Under the pieces are notes generated by a model. It saw nothing but the letters and a program-made list of their open reading frames with translations. It made no database searches and was not told where the DNA came from. DNA of 64,000 nucleotides from contig NZ_NRQU01000007.1 in the NCBI RefSeq assembly GCF_004119495.1, forward strand, positions 62,001 to 126,000. Reading direction: 5' to 3'. The stretch comes from Flavobacterium sp. YO12. Its GTDB lineage: Bacteria > Bacteroidota > Bacteroidia > Flavobacteriales > Flavobacteriaceae. The position numbers and the translations under genes were made by a program. Positions 10,246 through 19,941 of the stretch are shown here, one piece after another (within the stretch, counting starts at the first letter, position 1; each line of letters opens with the position of its first letter).

Positions 10246-11625
10246 TTACAACCCAGATTGAAAAGTATCTCCGTTTTCTTTGCACCATTGTTTTAAATAA
10301 CGGCGCATTTCATTCAGCTGTTTTTTATAAGCTGAATTAACGGCTAGATTTGTAATTTCTCCTGGATCATTGGTTAGATTGAATAGTTGTTCTTTTAAAT
10401 CGCCTTTGTTGTAAACGATATACTTAAAATCTTTAGAAATTACAGCGCGTCCGCTGATGCCTAAAAGATCTTCGTTATCGGCAAAATCGGTTTCAATAAC
10501 CAATGTATCGCGTAGGTTTTGCGCTGGATTGGCTATTTTTTTGCTAAGATCGATTCCTTTTAAATAATTAGGTTTTTGTACTCCGGTAAATCCGCAGATG
10601 GTTGGGATAATATCAATTCCGTTACAAACCAGCATTTCGTCAGTTCGTGGTGACCATTGACCAATTTTCGAAATAATGAAAGGTACTTTTGCTGACTCTT
10701 CGTATAATATTTGTTTTTGGTTCCAGCTGTGACCTGCGTAACCGTCACCATGATCTGCTGTAAAAACGATGATGGTATTTTTTTCGATATTGTATTTTTT
10801 TAAAGAGGCAAGAACCATTTCGATATAAACATCTACTTTTTCTACCAAACGGTTATACGCCCAGCGGTATTGACGCCATTGATCCTCTGTCCAGTTAACG
10901 CTTGGATAAGTTCCTGGATTTACTTTTTGCTGTTCACGTACAATTTTAGGCTCGTGATCTGGAATTTTCCAGTTAAGAGGCAGGGGTGGACATTGTGCTG
11001 CGGGTGGAGCTTGTTCTAAAACATCCATTTTTAGATCTTCATGGCGCGCCCACTCACAAATGTCATGTGGATTTAAAAATGAAGCGACAAGCAAAAATGG
11101 TTTGTCTTTGTTTTCTTTGATAAAGCGTGCACAGAAAGATGGAGTTGCAGCATCATTATAATCTTGAAAAGTTGTGTTTTCGATGTATTCAAAACCATGC
11201 TGGCTTTTCTTTGCAGTTGGTACGGGTAAATGCCATTTTCCAACATAACCTGTTTTATATCCTCCGTTTTGGAAAATTTTTCCCATCATGAGTAAATCTT
11301 CCGGCCATTGTCCGTCTTTCTCAGGAGCATTTCCAATGAAACCATTTTCAAAAGGCATTTTTCCGCTCATGATTGAACTGCGAGATGGCGAACACAAAGG
11401 CTGCGCACAATAGGCTCTAGTAAAACGCACACCGTTTTGTGCCAATTTATCCATTGCAGGTGTATGTAAATCTTTATTTCCTGCAATACTCATAGCATCA
11501 GCAGTCTGCTGATCGGTCATTATAATTAGAATATTAGGACGATCGCTGGTTTGAGCCTTACTCGTAAACGGGGCGGCGATCAAGCCTGCTAGAGATAGTA
11601 GTACTATTGTTTTTTTTAATAACAT
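10246..11625 (-). CDS. S1-type sulfatase (formylglycine-dependent)
   Basis: A 459-residue exported arylsulfatase-superfamily enzyme that hydrolyses sulfate esters or sulfamates from the polysaccharide or its fragments. A signal peptide (about 1-25) precedes the metal-binding strand NILIIMTDQQ. The S1 signature CSPSR is at residues 78-82, with Cys78 the residue oxidised to formylglycine, so a Cys-type maturation enzyme must be encoded elsewhere; none is in this window. Further conserved elements are GKWHLP, the ADHGD motif in VFTADHGDGYAGH and a C-terminal 'EQLFNLTNDPGEITNL' segment. The gene is 15 bp upstream of the heparinase gene. As the only sulfatase in the visible locus, it suggests a lightly sulfated substrate or further sulfatases outside the window. 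Position specificity (N-, 2-O or 6-O) cannot be read from sequence alone. Confidence 0.93.
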   Translation of the reverse strand: MLLKKTIVLLSLAGLIAAPFTSKAQTSDRPNILIIMTDQQTADAMSIAGNKDLHTPAMDKLAQNGVRFTRAYCAQPLCSPSRSSIMSGKMPFENGFIGNAPEKDGQWPEDLLMMGKIFQNGGYKTGYVGKWHLPVPTAKKSQHGFEYIENTTFQDYNDAATPSFCARFIKENKDKPFLLVASFLNPHDICEWARHEDLKMDVLEQAPPAAQCPPLPLNWKIPDHEPKIVREQQKVNPGTYPSVNWTEDQWRQYRWAYNRLVEKVDVYIEMVLASLKKYNIEKNTIIVFTADHGDGYAGHSWNQKQILYEESAKVPFIISKIGQWSPRTDEMLVCNGIDIIPTICGFTGVQKPNYLKGIDLSKKIANPAQNLRDTLVIETDFADNEDLLGISGRAVISKDFKYIVYNKGDLKEQLFNLTNDPGEITNLAVNSAYKKQLNEMRRYLKQWCKENGDTFQSGL

Positions 11626-11797
11626 AATGGTCAGGTTTATTTAATAGCTAGCTGTCTTTTTATAGAACATAGAGTCTTTGAAAGTACAAAACGAATTTAG
11701 GGATCATTGATTTAAGATAGTTTTGATTTTGTACAAAATGATATTAATTTTAATTAAAAACGAATGCCTGTGCGGTATTTCATACTGATTTTGCCCT
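11626..11797. other. Intergenic region with a palindromic site
   Basis: The 172-bp gap upstream of the sulfatase gene contains a perfect 14-bp palindrome, ATTTTGTACAAAAT, at 11726-11739, and a related half site, GTACAAAAC, at 11684-11692. This could be an operator for the sulfatase/lyase operon. No minus-strand TAnnTTTG element was found here. Confidence 0.35.
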
Positions 11798-13045
11798 TTA
11801 GTTTTGTTCGCTTTTGAAAATATTCTTCAGTTTGGTGGTTTTATTGTTAATGATAGGTTTTGCGCTGTACGCTAAAAATAAAATATAGCCAAGTGTTACA
11901 AACAGAAAAAACATAGCATAACGAAGCCCGATGCAATCACCAAGAGTACCAATAATTAAAGGCACTAGTGCGCCGCCAAAAATACCAGAACACAGAATTC
12001 CTGAAAATGAACCATGATGTTTATGGGTAGAATTGAGTGCCAGCGAAAATACAATTGAAAACATAACCGAAATAGTAAAACCTAAGGTGATAAATGCCAC
12101 AACTGCCATTTCTGAATCACCAAACAATGCGGCAATTAAGACGATCATAGAGGAAATACTGGCTGTTTTTAAAACTAGTTTAGAATCCCAAAGTTTTAAA
12201 ACGACAAGTCCAAGTAAACAACCGAAAGTCATGGCTCCCCAAAACCAAGCAACGGCACTTGCACCTTTAGTAGCGGGATCAAGACCATGATAGCTTCTTA
12301 AAAATTCAGACATCCAGTTGGCTAATGATTGTTCTGTTCCTACATAGGCGATAATTCCTAAAAAGAAAAGCCAGATTTCGCGTTTTTTCAGTAATTCTAA
12401 ATATACTTGGGAAGTTCCAGTTTTTTCATCATCGTTGAGTTTTACAATTGGTATTTTCAGGAATGCTACTACTAGAATAATTACGATAAAAATCAAAGTA
12501 AACAACCAGTATAAGATTGTCCAGTTTAAATCGTTTTGAACTAGATTGTTAAAAATAAAGTCTAGAAAAGCATTGTTTTGATGTAAGAGATAGGTAAAAA
12601 CAAACGGACTGATAAATGAGGCTAATCCAAATGTAAGCTGTGCCATAACAGAGTAAAAAGCAAAGTTTTCTTCGCCTCCTGCTGTGCGCATTAACGGGTT
12701 AATAATAACTTGAAGCATTGCCATTCCTAATCCAATAACAAATAAAGAGCCTAGCGCAGTGCTGTAAAGAGGATTTAGAGCAAAGGCTGCTGAACCTATT
12801 AAATTTAAAGAAAAAGCGAGCAGCATTGCTTTTTTTTCTCCCATTTTTTCGATTAGTATTCCTGCGGGAATAGACATAATTCCATAAGCTAAAAAGAACG
12901 AGAATGGTAAAAAAGCCGCCATTGTAAGGCTGAGTTTGTATGTTTGAATGATGATAGGCATTAATGGACCTAAAATATTGGTTACAAAAGAGATTACGAA
13001 CCAAATAACGAGAATCATTACAACCAGAAAATTATTTCGTTTCAT
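11798..13045 (-). CDS. MFS sugar transporter (fucose-permease-like)
   Basis: A polytopic inner-membrane carrier of about 415 residues with roughly 12 hydrophobic segments, resembling the sugar:proton symporter branch of the major facilitator superfamily. I place the start at ATG 13045 (MKRNNFLVVMILVIWF); the upstream ATG at 13075 would add 10 residues inside the preceding gene and no useful sequence. With this start, the gene overlaps the end of the ROK kinase gene by 14 bp, which implies translational coupling. Paired with a sugar kinase inside a lyase locus, it most likely imports the mono- or disaccharide left after periplasmic depolymerisation. The exact sugar is not determinable from sequence. 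Confidence 0.88.
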   Translation of the reverse strand: MKRNNFLVVMILVIWFVISFVTNILGPLMPIIIQTYKLSLTMAAFLPFSFFLAYGIMSIPAGILIEKMGEKKAMLLAFSLNLIGSAAFALNPLYSTALGSLFVIGLGMAMLQVIINPLMRTAGGEENFAFYSVMAQLTFGLASFISPFVFTYLLHQNNAFLDFIFNNLVQNDLNWTILYWLFTLIFIVIILVVAFLKIPIVKLNDDEKTGTSQVYLELLKKREIWLFFLGIIAYVGTEQSLANWMSEFLRSYHGLDPATKGASAVAWFWGAMTFGCLLGLVVLKLWDSKLVLKTASISSMIVLIAALFGDSEMAVVAFITLGFTISVMFSIVFSLALNSTHKHHGSFSGILCSGIFGGALVPLIIGTLGDCIGLRYAMFFLFVTLGYILFLAYSAKPIINNKTTKLKNIFKSEQN

Positions 13046-13997
13046 AATGCTCCATTTTAAGTTTCTGAAAAACATTTGCAGTACAGCCCAATATACCTGC
13101 CTGATTTCCTAATTTGGCAGCAACAATCTGGGTATGAATGGAGGCCGCTGGAATAGACAAGGTTTTTGCTCGGTATCTTAATTCGTCGATATAAAATGTC
13201 CCCGCTTCACTGATTCCGCCGCCAATAATTACTTTTTGCGGACTGCAGATATTTATAAAACCAGCTATGCCTGCGGCTAAAGAATCAAAATGATGTTCCA
13301 TGGCGCGAACGGCATATTCTTCGCCAATTAGGTATTTTTCGACAATATATCTGCCGTCAACTTCTTCAGAAGGAAATTGGTTTTGTGATTTATAATCTTC
13401 AATTAAAGCGGTTACAGATGCATAAGCTTCCAGACAGCCGCGTCCGCCGCAAGTGCAGGGCAAGCCATTTTGCTGTATTATGATATGACCTAGTTCACCG
13501 CCGCGATTGTTGAAACCGCCGTAAAGTTTTTTGTCAATCATAATGGCTCCGCCAATACCTGTGCCAACTGTTAGAAAAACAGCATCAGAACAATCTTTTG
13601 CCGCACCATAGGTTAATTCGCCAAGTCCCATTAAATTGGCATCGTTATCAATAACGATAGTATGACCGGTTAGTTCTTTTAAAATAACACCTAATGGTAA
13701 TTCTTCGAAACCGGGTAAATTATCTGCACCGCCAATGATTACGTTATTTTCTACAAGACCCGGAAAACCAATACCCACACCAACAATTGGTTCTTTTAAT
13801 TGTAATGTGCATTGTGTGATTGCATCTGCGATTAATTGTATAATTTCTTCTTGGGTGCCGGCATTCTGTAAGGGAACTAAAAAGGACAGTAAAATTTTGC
13901 CTTCTTCATTGACTAGACCGCATTTAAGTGAAGTACCGCCAATATCGATTCCAACTGCGTAAGATGATGACAGTTCAGAATTATGTAAGTTTATCAT
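13032..13997 (-). CDS. ROK-family sugar kinase
   Basis: A 321-residue cytoplasmic kinase of the ROK family (glucokinase, N-acetylglucosamine/N-acetylmannosamine kinase type). It shows the N-terminal phosphate-binding loop GIDIGGTSLKCGLV, the catalytic Asp region IVIDNDANLMGLGE, the second glycine-rich segment LTVGTGIGGAI, and the ROK zinc motif CTCGGRGCLEAYAS with preceding GELGHI. There is no N-terminal helix-turn-helix, so it is an enzyme rather than a NagC-like repressor. It is coupled to the MFS transporter gene downstream. In a heparan- or hyaluronan-type locus the natural substrate would be GlcNAc or another hexosamine, but this is inference. An inverted repeat lies in its leader at 14012-14050. 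Confidence 0.9.
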   Translation of the reverse strand: MINLHNSELSSSYAVGIDIGGTSLKCGLVNEEGKILLSFLVPLQNAGTQEEIIQLIADAITQCTLQLKEPIVGVGIGFPGLVENNVIIGGADNLPGFEELPLGVILKELTGHTIVIDNDANLMGLGELTYGAAKDCSDAVFLTVGTGIGGAIMIDKKLYGGFNNRGGELGHIIIQQNGLPCTCGGRGCLEAYASVTALIEDYKSQNQFPSEEVDGRYIVEKYLIGEEYAVRAMEHHFDSLAAGIAGFINICSPQKVIIGGGISEAGTFYIDELRYRAKTLSIPAASIHTQIVAAKLGNQAGILGCTANVFQKLKMEHYETK

Positions 13998-14011
13998 AAT
14001 TGTAATTTTAA

Positions 14012-14050
14012 TTATCCTCTTGAAGTGTTTATTTTAACTTCGAAGGATAA
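14012..14050. promoter_or_regulatory. Inverted repeat in the leader of the ROK kinase gene
   Basis: Left arm TTATCCTCTTGAAGT (14012-14026) and right arm ACTTCGAAGGATAA (14037-14050) are near-perfect inverse complements around a 10-base spacer. The site begins 15 bases upstream of the kinase start codon. It could be an operator or an RNA hairpin limiting expression of the kinase/transporter pair. Confidence 0.4.
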
Positions 14051-14113
14051 ATTTGAGAGGAATGTTTAAGTAACATTAGATGAAAAAAAGTCGTTTTCAA
14101 CTCAGATGAAACA

Positions 14114-14142
14114 ATTAATGCAGAACGAGGTCCTGCATTAAT
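14114..14142 (-). terminator. Stem-loop downstream of susD
   Basis: ATTAATGCAG (14114-14123) pairs perfectly with CTGCATTAAT (14133-14142) around a 9-base loop, about 60 bases after the susD stop codon. A run of seven T (minus sense) follows about 15 bases later, not directly, so it may be a weak terminator or an RNA-stabilising hairpin that lowers expression of the kinase/transporter genes relative to susCD. Confidence 0.4.
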
Positions 14143-14203
14143 GTTAAAAAAAGATATTTTTTACGAGGGGAAAATGAATTGTAAATATTCAAGAACCCAC
14201 CGT

Positions 14204-16090
14204 TTAATATTTAGGATTTTGTCGTGTAATATTCCTATTTACGTCGGTTTCATTTTGAGGATAAGGATAAAGTTCATGTTTTCCTGCTACAAAGTTTCCT
14301 ACTGAAGGATAGAAATAGTTGGAACGAATAAGTTTCACAGCATTAGCAGTTTCAGTTATTTTATCTCCTAAAATTCCCCATCTAATCAAATCGGCTCTTC
14401 TCATTCCTTCAAAAGAAAGTTCCCAAGCTCTTTCTTGCTGAACGGCTTTTAGGAAACTAGTTTTGTCAAGACCTGTTGGCAAATTCATCTCTGCTGTGGT
14501 TGGTTTTGGTAAAATTCTAGCAGTTGCCGTTGCGCCTGAGCCTTTTCCGTCGACACTTGTAATTGTAACAGTTGGTACAGAAGTATAACCGTCTCCAGTA
14601 CGAAGCATTGCAATTGTGTTGACAGCACCGCTTGCCAAAGTTACAACAGCTGCTGATGCATCAGAACCACCGCCGCCTGTAATTTGGATTACTACATTTG
14701 CTGCAGAACTATATCCAGTACCTTTTGTTTTTAAGTCAACAGCAATACGGCTTCCTTGTACGTCGGCACCAAAACCTCTTCTGCGAACTTGATTAATGGC
14801 ATCGTAAGCAATGGCATTTGGACCTTCATTTAATTCGTTTTCTACTTCGGCACGCATTAAAAGCAAATCAGAATAGCGCATAATAACCCAGTTAATGTGG
14901 CTGTATGCTTTTTCTTGGATTGAATTGGTTTGAAATTCACGGCTCCATTTTCCAACTGTCCAGCTCTCGTCTTGTCTTGTAGTTAAAAGCGGAACTTTAT
15001 TTCCAGCTGCATTTAGCGTATACATGGCAATTGAGAAATCTCTTCTTTGATCTGCAGCATTAAATCCGTTATAAAAAGGTTTTGGAACAACACATCTTGA
15101 ATTGGTCGAAGAATAAAAACCATTTGCAGTTGTTACACCATTAAAATTACCAATGTTAGAGGAGTTTTCTCTATATCCTGCTGGATTGTAAAAGGCAACT
15201 TGAAAAATGTTTTCAGTAGGCTCTAAAACGTGCAGACATTGGTTTTTAAAAACCTTTGAATACGATGGATTCAACTTATATGGGTTTTGTGCCATTACTT
15301 CGTTGATTTGCTGTTGTGCCAGTTTATAAAAGTCTTTATAGTTGGCAGGACGACTCATTACACCGTCAGCACCCAATGAATATCCGCCGGCAAATAGGGC
15401 AACTCTTGCCAGCATAGCTTTAGCAGCCCATTTGTTTACACGTTCATCTGTAGGAATTTGTTCCGGCAATAGGAGGGCAGCTTCTTGCATATCTTTGATA
15501 ATCTGGGTGTAGATTTCTTTTTTGTCTACAAGACCGCCTTTTAAATCATCTCCTGCCTGTGAACTTTTTGTTTTAAAGGGAACGTCGCCCCATAAACGCA
15601 CTAACTCAGAATAGTAAAAGCCGCGTAAAAATTTAGCTTCGCCAATAAATTTGTTTAATTGGTCTTTTTGAGCCTGTGTTCCTTCTGTGTACAAGGCCAT
15701 TTGTGGAATTCTTTCGATCGCAACATTGGCTCTGTCAATTCCTTCGTATAATTTGCTCCAAACGGCATAAAAAACGTTAGTCTGCGAAATACCTTGATAA
15801 TGAGGAATCATACGCCAGTCATCGGCACTTAAACCGTTGATTTGTTGAATGTCTGTATCAGTATCAAAAAGTATAGAGATATTCCATCCATAACTGTCAA
15901 AAGAGGACATTGCTTCATAAACTCCTAATACGGCCATATTGGCTTCGTCTGAAGTTTTAAAGAAATTGGCTGTTGTAAAATAAGAATAGGGTGTAACTTC
16001 TAATTCTTTTTCACATGAATTAAGCGGCAGTAAAAGAAAAGATACACTCGCTGCTATAATTGCTCCAGAGGAAAATATTTTGTTTTTCAT
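14204..16090 (-). CDS. susD: SusD/RagB-family surface glycan-binding lipoprotein with an inserted GxGY-repeat module
   Basis: A 628-residue outer-membrane lipoprotein that captures oligosaccharides and acts as the lid of the SusC channel. The lipobox is LLLPLNSC near residue 26, followed by the usual N-terminal 'YFTTANFFKTSDEANMAVLG' segment, TPR-like helices (YYSELVRLWGDVP) and the C-terminal QERAWELSFEGMRRADLIRWG. Between AINQVRRRGFG and the QERAWEL helix, where most SusDs have a short loop, there is an insert of about 80 residues with two copies of a glycine-rich unit (GTGYSSAANVVIQITGGGGS and GDGYTSVPTVTITSVDGKGS, each followed by an Ala/Thr stretch). The insert explains the length, which exceeds the usual 500-580. 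The gene is 17 bp after susC on the same strand. Confidence 0.93.
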   Translation of the reverse strand: MKNKIFSSGAIIAASVSFLLLPLNSCEKELEVTPYSYFTTANFFKTSDEANMAVLGVYEAMSSFDSYGWNISILFDTDTDIQQINGLSADDWRMIPHYQGISQTNVFYAVWSKLYEGIDRANVAIERIPQMALYTEGTQAQKDQLNKFIGEAKFLRGFYYSELVRLWGDVPFKTKSSQAGDDLKGGLVDKKEIYTQIIKDMQEAALLLPEQIPTDERVNKWAAKAMLARVALFAGGYSLGADGVMSRPANYKDFYKLAQQQINEVMAQNPYKLNPSYSKVFKNQCLHVLEPTENIFQVAFYNPAGYRENSSNIGNFNGVTTANGFYSSTNSRCVVPKPFYNGFNAADQRRDFSIAMYTLNAAGNKVPLLTTRQDESWTVGKWSREFQTNSIQEKAYSHINWVIMRYSDLLLMRAEVENELNEGPNAIAYDAINQVRRRGFGADVQGSRIAVDLKTKGTGYSSAANVVIQITGGGGSDASAAVVTLASGAVNTIAMLRTGDGYTSVPTVTITSVDGKGSGATATARILPKPTTAEMNLPTGLDKTSFLKAVQQERAWELSFEGMRRADLIRWGILGDKITETANAVKLIRSNYFYPSVGNFVAGKHELYPYPQNETDVNRNITRQNPKY

Positions 16091-16107
16091 TTTTTCTAAT
16101 CTTTAAA

Positions 16108-19100
16108 TTATAGTGAAATATTTAAACCAGTGATAAAGGATTTACTTCTTGGATAAGCACTAAAATCTACTCCTCTGGTAATCGCATTATTAAGTACGCT
16201 GACTTCTGGATCAAATCCTGAATATTTCGTAAATACATATAAATTATAAGCTGTAAAATAAACTCTCAAATTTGAGATATACGATTTTTTCAGCCACGCT
16301 TTAGGTAATGTGTAACCTAAACTGATATTGTTGATTCTTAAAAAAGAACCGTCTTCAATAATATCGCTGTACAAACGTCCTGTAGTGTTACCATTAAAAG
16401 CAGGGTTCGTTTTACCAACATTTAAAGCCGCTAATTCCGTAGGATCAGTTACACGTTGTCCAGCAGCATTTATAGTTGTCCATCTATCAGCAAACATGGC
16501 AAATGTATTTAGATTGTCTAAATTAAGTCTTGAATTGTTTAGCACGTTTGCATTGTAAATATCGTTACCAACAGTAAAATCAAGGAAAACACTTAAATCA
16601 ATCCCTTTATAACTGAAAGTATTGTTTAAACCTCCTGTATATTTTGGGTTTGCATCTCCTATTGCGGTTCTGTCAAGATCATTGATAACACCGTCTGGAG
16701 TACCATTTGGACCACTGATGTCTTTAAATTTAATGTAACCTGGCTGTACGGCAAGATTATCACTTACTACACCGCTTTTTAAAGTATAAGTACCAGCAGT
16801 TGCGTTATAATCAAAATCACTTACTTGATATAAACCATCGTTTACATAGCCATACATTACTCCAACTGGTTGTCCCACTTTTAGGATGTAGTCATTTTTG
16901 TCTGTATAACTATTAGTGATAAGTGATGTTTCGCCTTCACTTAAAGCCAGTACTTTTGTTTTGTTAAAAGCAATATTAAAAGTGGTGTTCCAGTTAAAAT
17001 TTTCATTTTTAACATTAGTTGTATTCAAGGTAAATTCTATACCACGGTTTGAAGTTGCTCCAATATTCTGAAATTGTTTTTTAAATCCAGAACTTGCTGG
17101 AACACGAGTATTGTAAAGTAAATCTTTAGAACGATTTTCATACAACTCTGTAGTAAGAGAAATACGTTGTTTAAAGAATCCTAAATCTAAACCTATGTTG
17201 GTCGATTTAGTAGATTCCCATTTTAAATACGGGTTTGGAAGATTACTTTGAAAAGCAGTAATATTTACTTGATTGTTTAAAGGATATGATCCTGAATTGA
17301 AAATACCTAAAGCAGCATAATTTGCAATTCTGTTATTTCCAGCTTCTCCATAACTTAAACGGAATTTTAAATCAGAAAATGCAGGAATGTTTTTCATGAA
17401 ATCTTCTTCGATAACTCTCCAAGCAGCAGAAACTGATGGAAAAACTCCCCATTGATTTTCAGTTCCAAATTTAGAAGAACCATCTGCACGTAAACTTGCT
17501 GATAGTAAATATCTGCTTTTGAATGAATAATCAGCTTTTCCAAAAAATGATAATAATTTATCATCTTCAGCAAATGAAGTAGGGATTGCGGCAATTGTAC
17601 CAAGCTGTAATTTATCCCATCCTAAATTTACATTAGGGAATGCTGACGCTGCTGCTGAAATTCCTTCAGAATAATTGTAAATATACTCTTGACCGGCTGT
17701 TACGCTAAGTTTATGTTTTTTAGCAAATGTATTATTGTAGGTTAATACGTTGTTGTAATTTAAACGAGTCGAAAGATTATGTGTAATACCTCCGTTTGCT
17801 CCGCCAGATCTAATAGCTTGTATTCCTTCAGCACCATTAAAGTACTTACTTTTAACGCTGTTATCCGTGTAACTTACCAAACCGCTGTAAACTAATTTTG
17901 GTGTAAGGTAATACGAAAGTTGAAAGTTCATGTTGATAGAACGATTGACTGTTTCTCTTTTTTGGCTGTCTATAGTGATAAGCGGACTTTGAAATGCTGG
18001 TGAAGCTTGATTGTCTAATGGATCAATCAGTAAATATTTAAGATCATCGTCAGAACCACTTTTTCCAATAGTAGGGCGATATTGTAATAATGTTTGCAGC
18101 ATACTTAATCTCGCATTTCCACCATCATTTGTAGATAATCCTGTAATTTTTTGATTAGAATAATTGACAATAGCATTAACTGTAAATTTTTTGCTTATCG
18201 CTTGTGTTACCTGCAATTTTGCAATGTTTTTTAAAGATTCACTGCCAATCATAATTCCTTGATCATTATTAACAGAATAAAAAGCATTGTATTTTGTATC
18301 ACTTTCGCCGCCGCTGATACCTATTTTATGATACTGATTTACAACAGCATTTCCAAAAACTTCATCTTGCCAATTGATTCCTGCTCTGTTTTTGTAAAGA
18401 CCTTCCATTTCATCATAGGTTCCAAAAGTGTTCAGGTATTTTTGCATTCTGGTGTCGTCTGTCGCACTTTCGTAAACCAATTGTGTGTATTGGTACGGAT
18501 TCATTACCGGTAATGTTTTGGCAATTGTTTTTATACCACCATAAGTATCGTAACTTAATCTAAGTTTTCCGCCGGCAGATTTTTTTGTCGTTACCAAAAT
18601 TACTCCATTTGCACCTTGTGCACCATAAATAGAGGTAGAGGATGCATCTTTTAATACATCAATAGATTCGATATCCATTGGATCTAAAAAAGCAAGACCG
18701 CCAGTTTGTGCGACACCATCAACTACATAAAGCGGTTCATTACTCTGCGTAATCGAAGTTCCCCCTCTAATTCGTAATGAAGGCTGTGCACCAGGAGTTC
18801 CGTCAGGCATAGTTACCTGTAATCCGGCAATACGACCTTGCATTGCTTGTGCTACGTCCTGCACAGGAATTTTAGCTATTTCAGTTCCTTTTACAGAAGA
18901 TATTGCACCAGTAAGGTTTTTTCGTGTTTTTGTTCCATATCCTACTACAACAACCTCATCAAGATTATTAGCATTATCAATAAGTTTTGTATTGATGAGT
19001 GTTCTGTTTTTTACTTGCTCTTCAGTAGTTTTGGTTCCTATAAAAGTAAATACTAATACAGCATTAGATTTTACTTTAATTTGATATTCACCATCCATAG

Positions 19101-19257
19101 AGGTGACTGTGCTGTTTTTAGTTCCTTTTTCAGAAACGGTTGCCCCAGGCATAGGCATATTTTGGGAGTCGGTTACAACACCTTTAACTGTAATAACATC
19201 TTGCCCGTACATCACGCAAGTTGTCAGCAGTAAGAATAAAAATAGAGTCCTTTTCAT
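16108..19257 (-). CDS. susC: SusC/RagA-family TonB-dependent outer-membrane transporter
   Basis: A 1049-residue beta-barrel transporter importing oligosaccharides across the outer membrane with TonB energy. A signal peptide (about 1-18, CVMYGQ) is followed by a carboxypeptidase-regulatory-like domain (about 23-95, VKGVVTDSQNMPMPGATV), the SusC signature LDEVVVVGYGT (about 98-108), the plug domain (about 110-225, with SIDVLKDASSTSIYGAQGAN) and a 22-strand-type barrel ending in a C-terminal strand (SFITGLNISL). There is no N-terminal STN domain, consistent with control by the hybrid sensor rather than an anti-sigma cascade. It is followed directly by susD and preceded by a 750-bp non-coding region. 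Confidence 0.96.
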   Translation of the reverse strand: MKRTLFLFLLLTTCVMYGQDVITVKGVVTDSQNMPMPGATVSEKGTKNSTVTSMDGEYQIKVKSNAVLVFTFIGTKTTEEQVKNRTLINTKLIDNANNLDEVVVVGYGTKTRKNLTGAISSVKGTEIAKIPVQDVAQAMQGRIAGLQVTMPDGTPGAQPSLRIRGGTSITQSNEPLYVVDGVAQTGGLAFLDPMDIESIDVLKDASSTSIYGAQGANGVILVTTKKSAGGKLRLSYDTYGGIKTIAKTLPVMNPYQYTQLVYESATDDTRMQKYLNTFGTYDEMEGLYKNRAGINWQDEVFGNAVVNQYHKIGISGGESDTKYNAFYSVNNDQGIMIGSESLKNIAKLQVTQAISKKFTVNAIVNYSNQKITGLSTNDGGNARLSMLQTLLQYRPTIGKSGSDDDLKYLLIDPLDNQASPAFQSPLITIDSQKRETVNRSINMNFQLSYYLTPKLVYSGLVSYTDNSVKSKYFNGAEGIQAIRSGGANGGITHNLSTRLNYNNVLTYNNTFAKKHKLSVTAGQEYIYNYSEGISAAASAFPNVNLGWDKLQLGTIAAIPTSFAEDDKLLSFFGKADYSFKSRYLLSASLRADGSSKFGTENQWGVFPSVSAAWRVIEEDFMKNIPAFSDLKFRLSYGEAGNNRIANYAALGIFNSGSYPLNNQVNITAFQSNLPNPYLKWESTKSTNIGLDLGFFKQRISLTTELYENRSKDLLYNTRVPASSGFKKQFQNIGATSNRGIEFTLNTTNVKNENFNWNTTFNIAFNKTKVLALSEGETSLITNSYTDKNDYILKVGQPVGVMYGYVNDGLYQVSDFDYNATAGTYTLKSGVVSDNLAVQPGYIKFKDISGPNGTPDGVINDLDRTAIGDANPKYTGGLNNTFSYKGIDLSVFLDFTVGNDIYNANVLNNSRLNLDNLNTFAMFADRWTTINAAGQRVTDPTELAALNVGKTNPAFNGNTTGRLYSDIIEDGSFLRINNISLGYTLPKAWLKKSYISNLRVYFTAYNLYVFTKYSGFDPEVSVLNNAITRGVDFSAYPRSKSFITGLNISL

Positions 19258-19582
19258 AGTTTTGGTTTTTTATCGGAATATTTTTTCATTATTCCAGATA
19301 GCTATTATTTAAGTTAGTTTTTTAACCTTGTTAAGTAAAAGTTATAACTGCTTTAATTCGAAAGCTGTAAAAATTGACTTTAGTAAGGTTTGGTTCAATG
19401 TCGCTTAAATTGTTTTCTTTATAAATCACAATTGATTTATTGTGGTTTGTCGAGAAAAGTATAACAATTTATGAACTTGTAAAAATACCTTAGGTATTTT
19501 CTGTCGTGTAAACAAAAGATGTTTTTGTAAAAATTGATTCATTAGCTTTTGATTAGTCATGTTGGTTATTATTTGATAGAAA

Positions 19583-19590
19583 CAAATATA
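19583..19590 (-). promoter_or_regulatory. Candidate -7 promoter element for susCD
   Basis: The minus strand reads TATATTTG, an exact match to the Bacteroidota TAnnTTTG element. No clear TTTG -33 element is at the expected 19-base spacing, which would fit a promoter that needs an activator such as the hybrid regulator. Confidence 0.4.
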
Positions 19591-19941
19591 GAAATCGACC
19601 TAAAATGACAGTTTTGAAAACGTCCAAAATACTATTGATTTTGATTAAAACAAGCTTTAAACCCCAAAAAATTAAGGGTAAAAATGTGTTTTTAATATTT
19701 TTTCTTACTTTTTATTTAGTATTATCTTTTTCTATTTCATGCAAAAGATAAATCAGGTTTAAAATGTGTTTAAATAAGTGAAAATTAATGGTGATATAAG
19801 CCGTTGATATTTAAGTAGAAAGTAATTTTAATCTCTTACTGCTTACTATTTGCTGTCGAGATTTTAAAAACCATACGCATTGGTTATTTGCTAAAAGATT
19901 GGTTTAGTTTTTTTGTAAGAGACAAAATTAAAAAACAAGAC

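Noticed and set aside
13032..13075. MFS start at ATG 13075
   Set aside because: It adds ten residues of non-membrane sequence inside the kinase gene; ATG 13045 gives the usual short N-terminus before helix 1.
14114..14142. Full-strength Rho-independent terminator after susD
   Set aside because: The T-run is about 15 bases from the stem, so only a weak terminator or stabilising hairpin is claimed.
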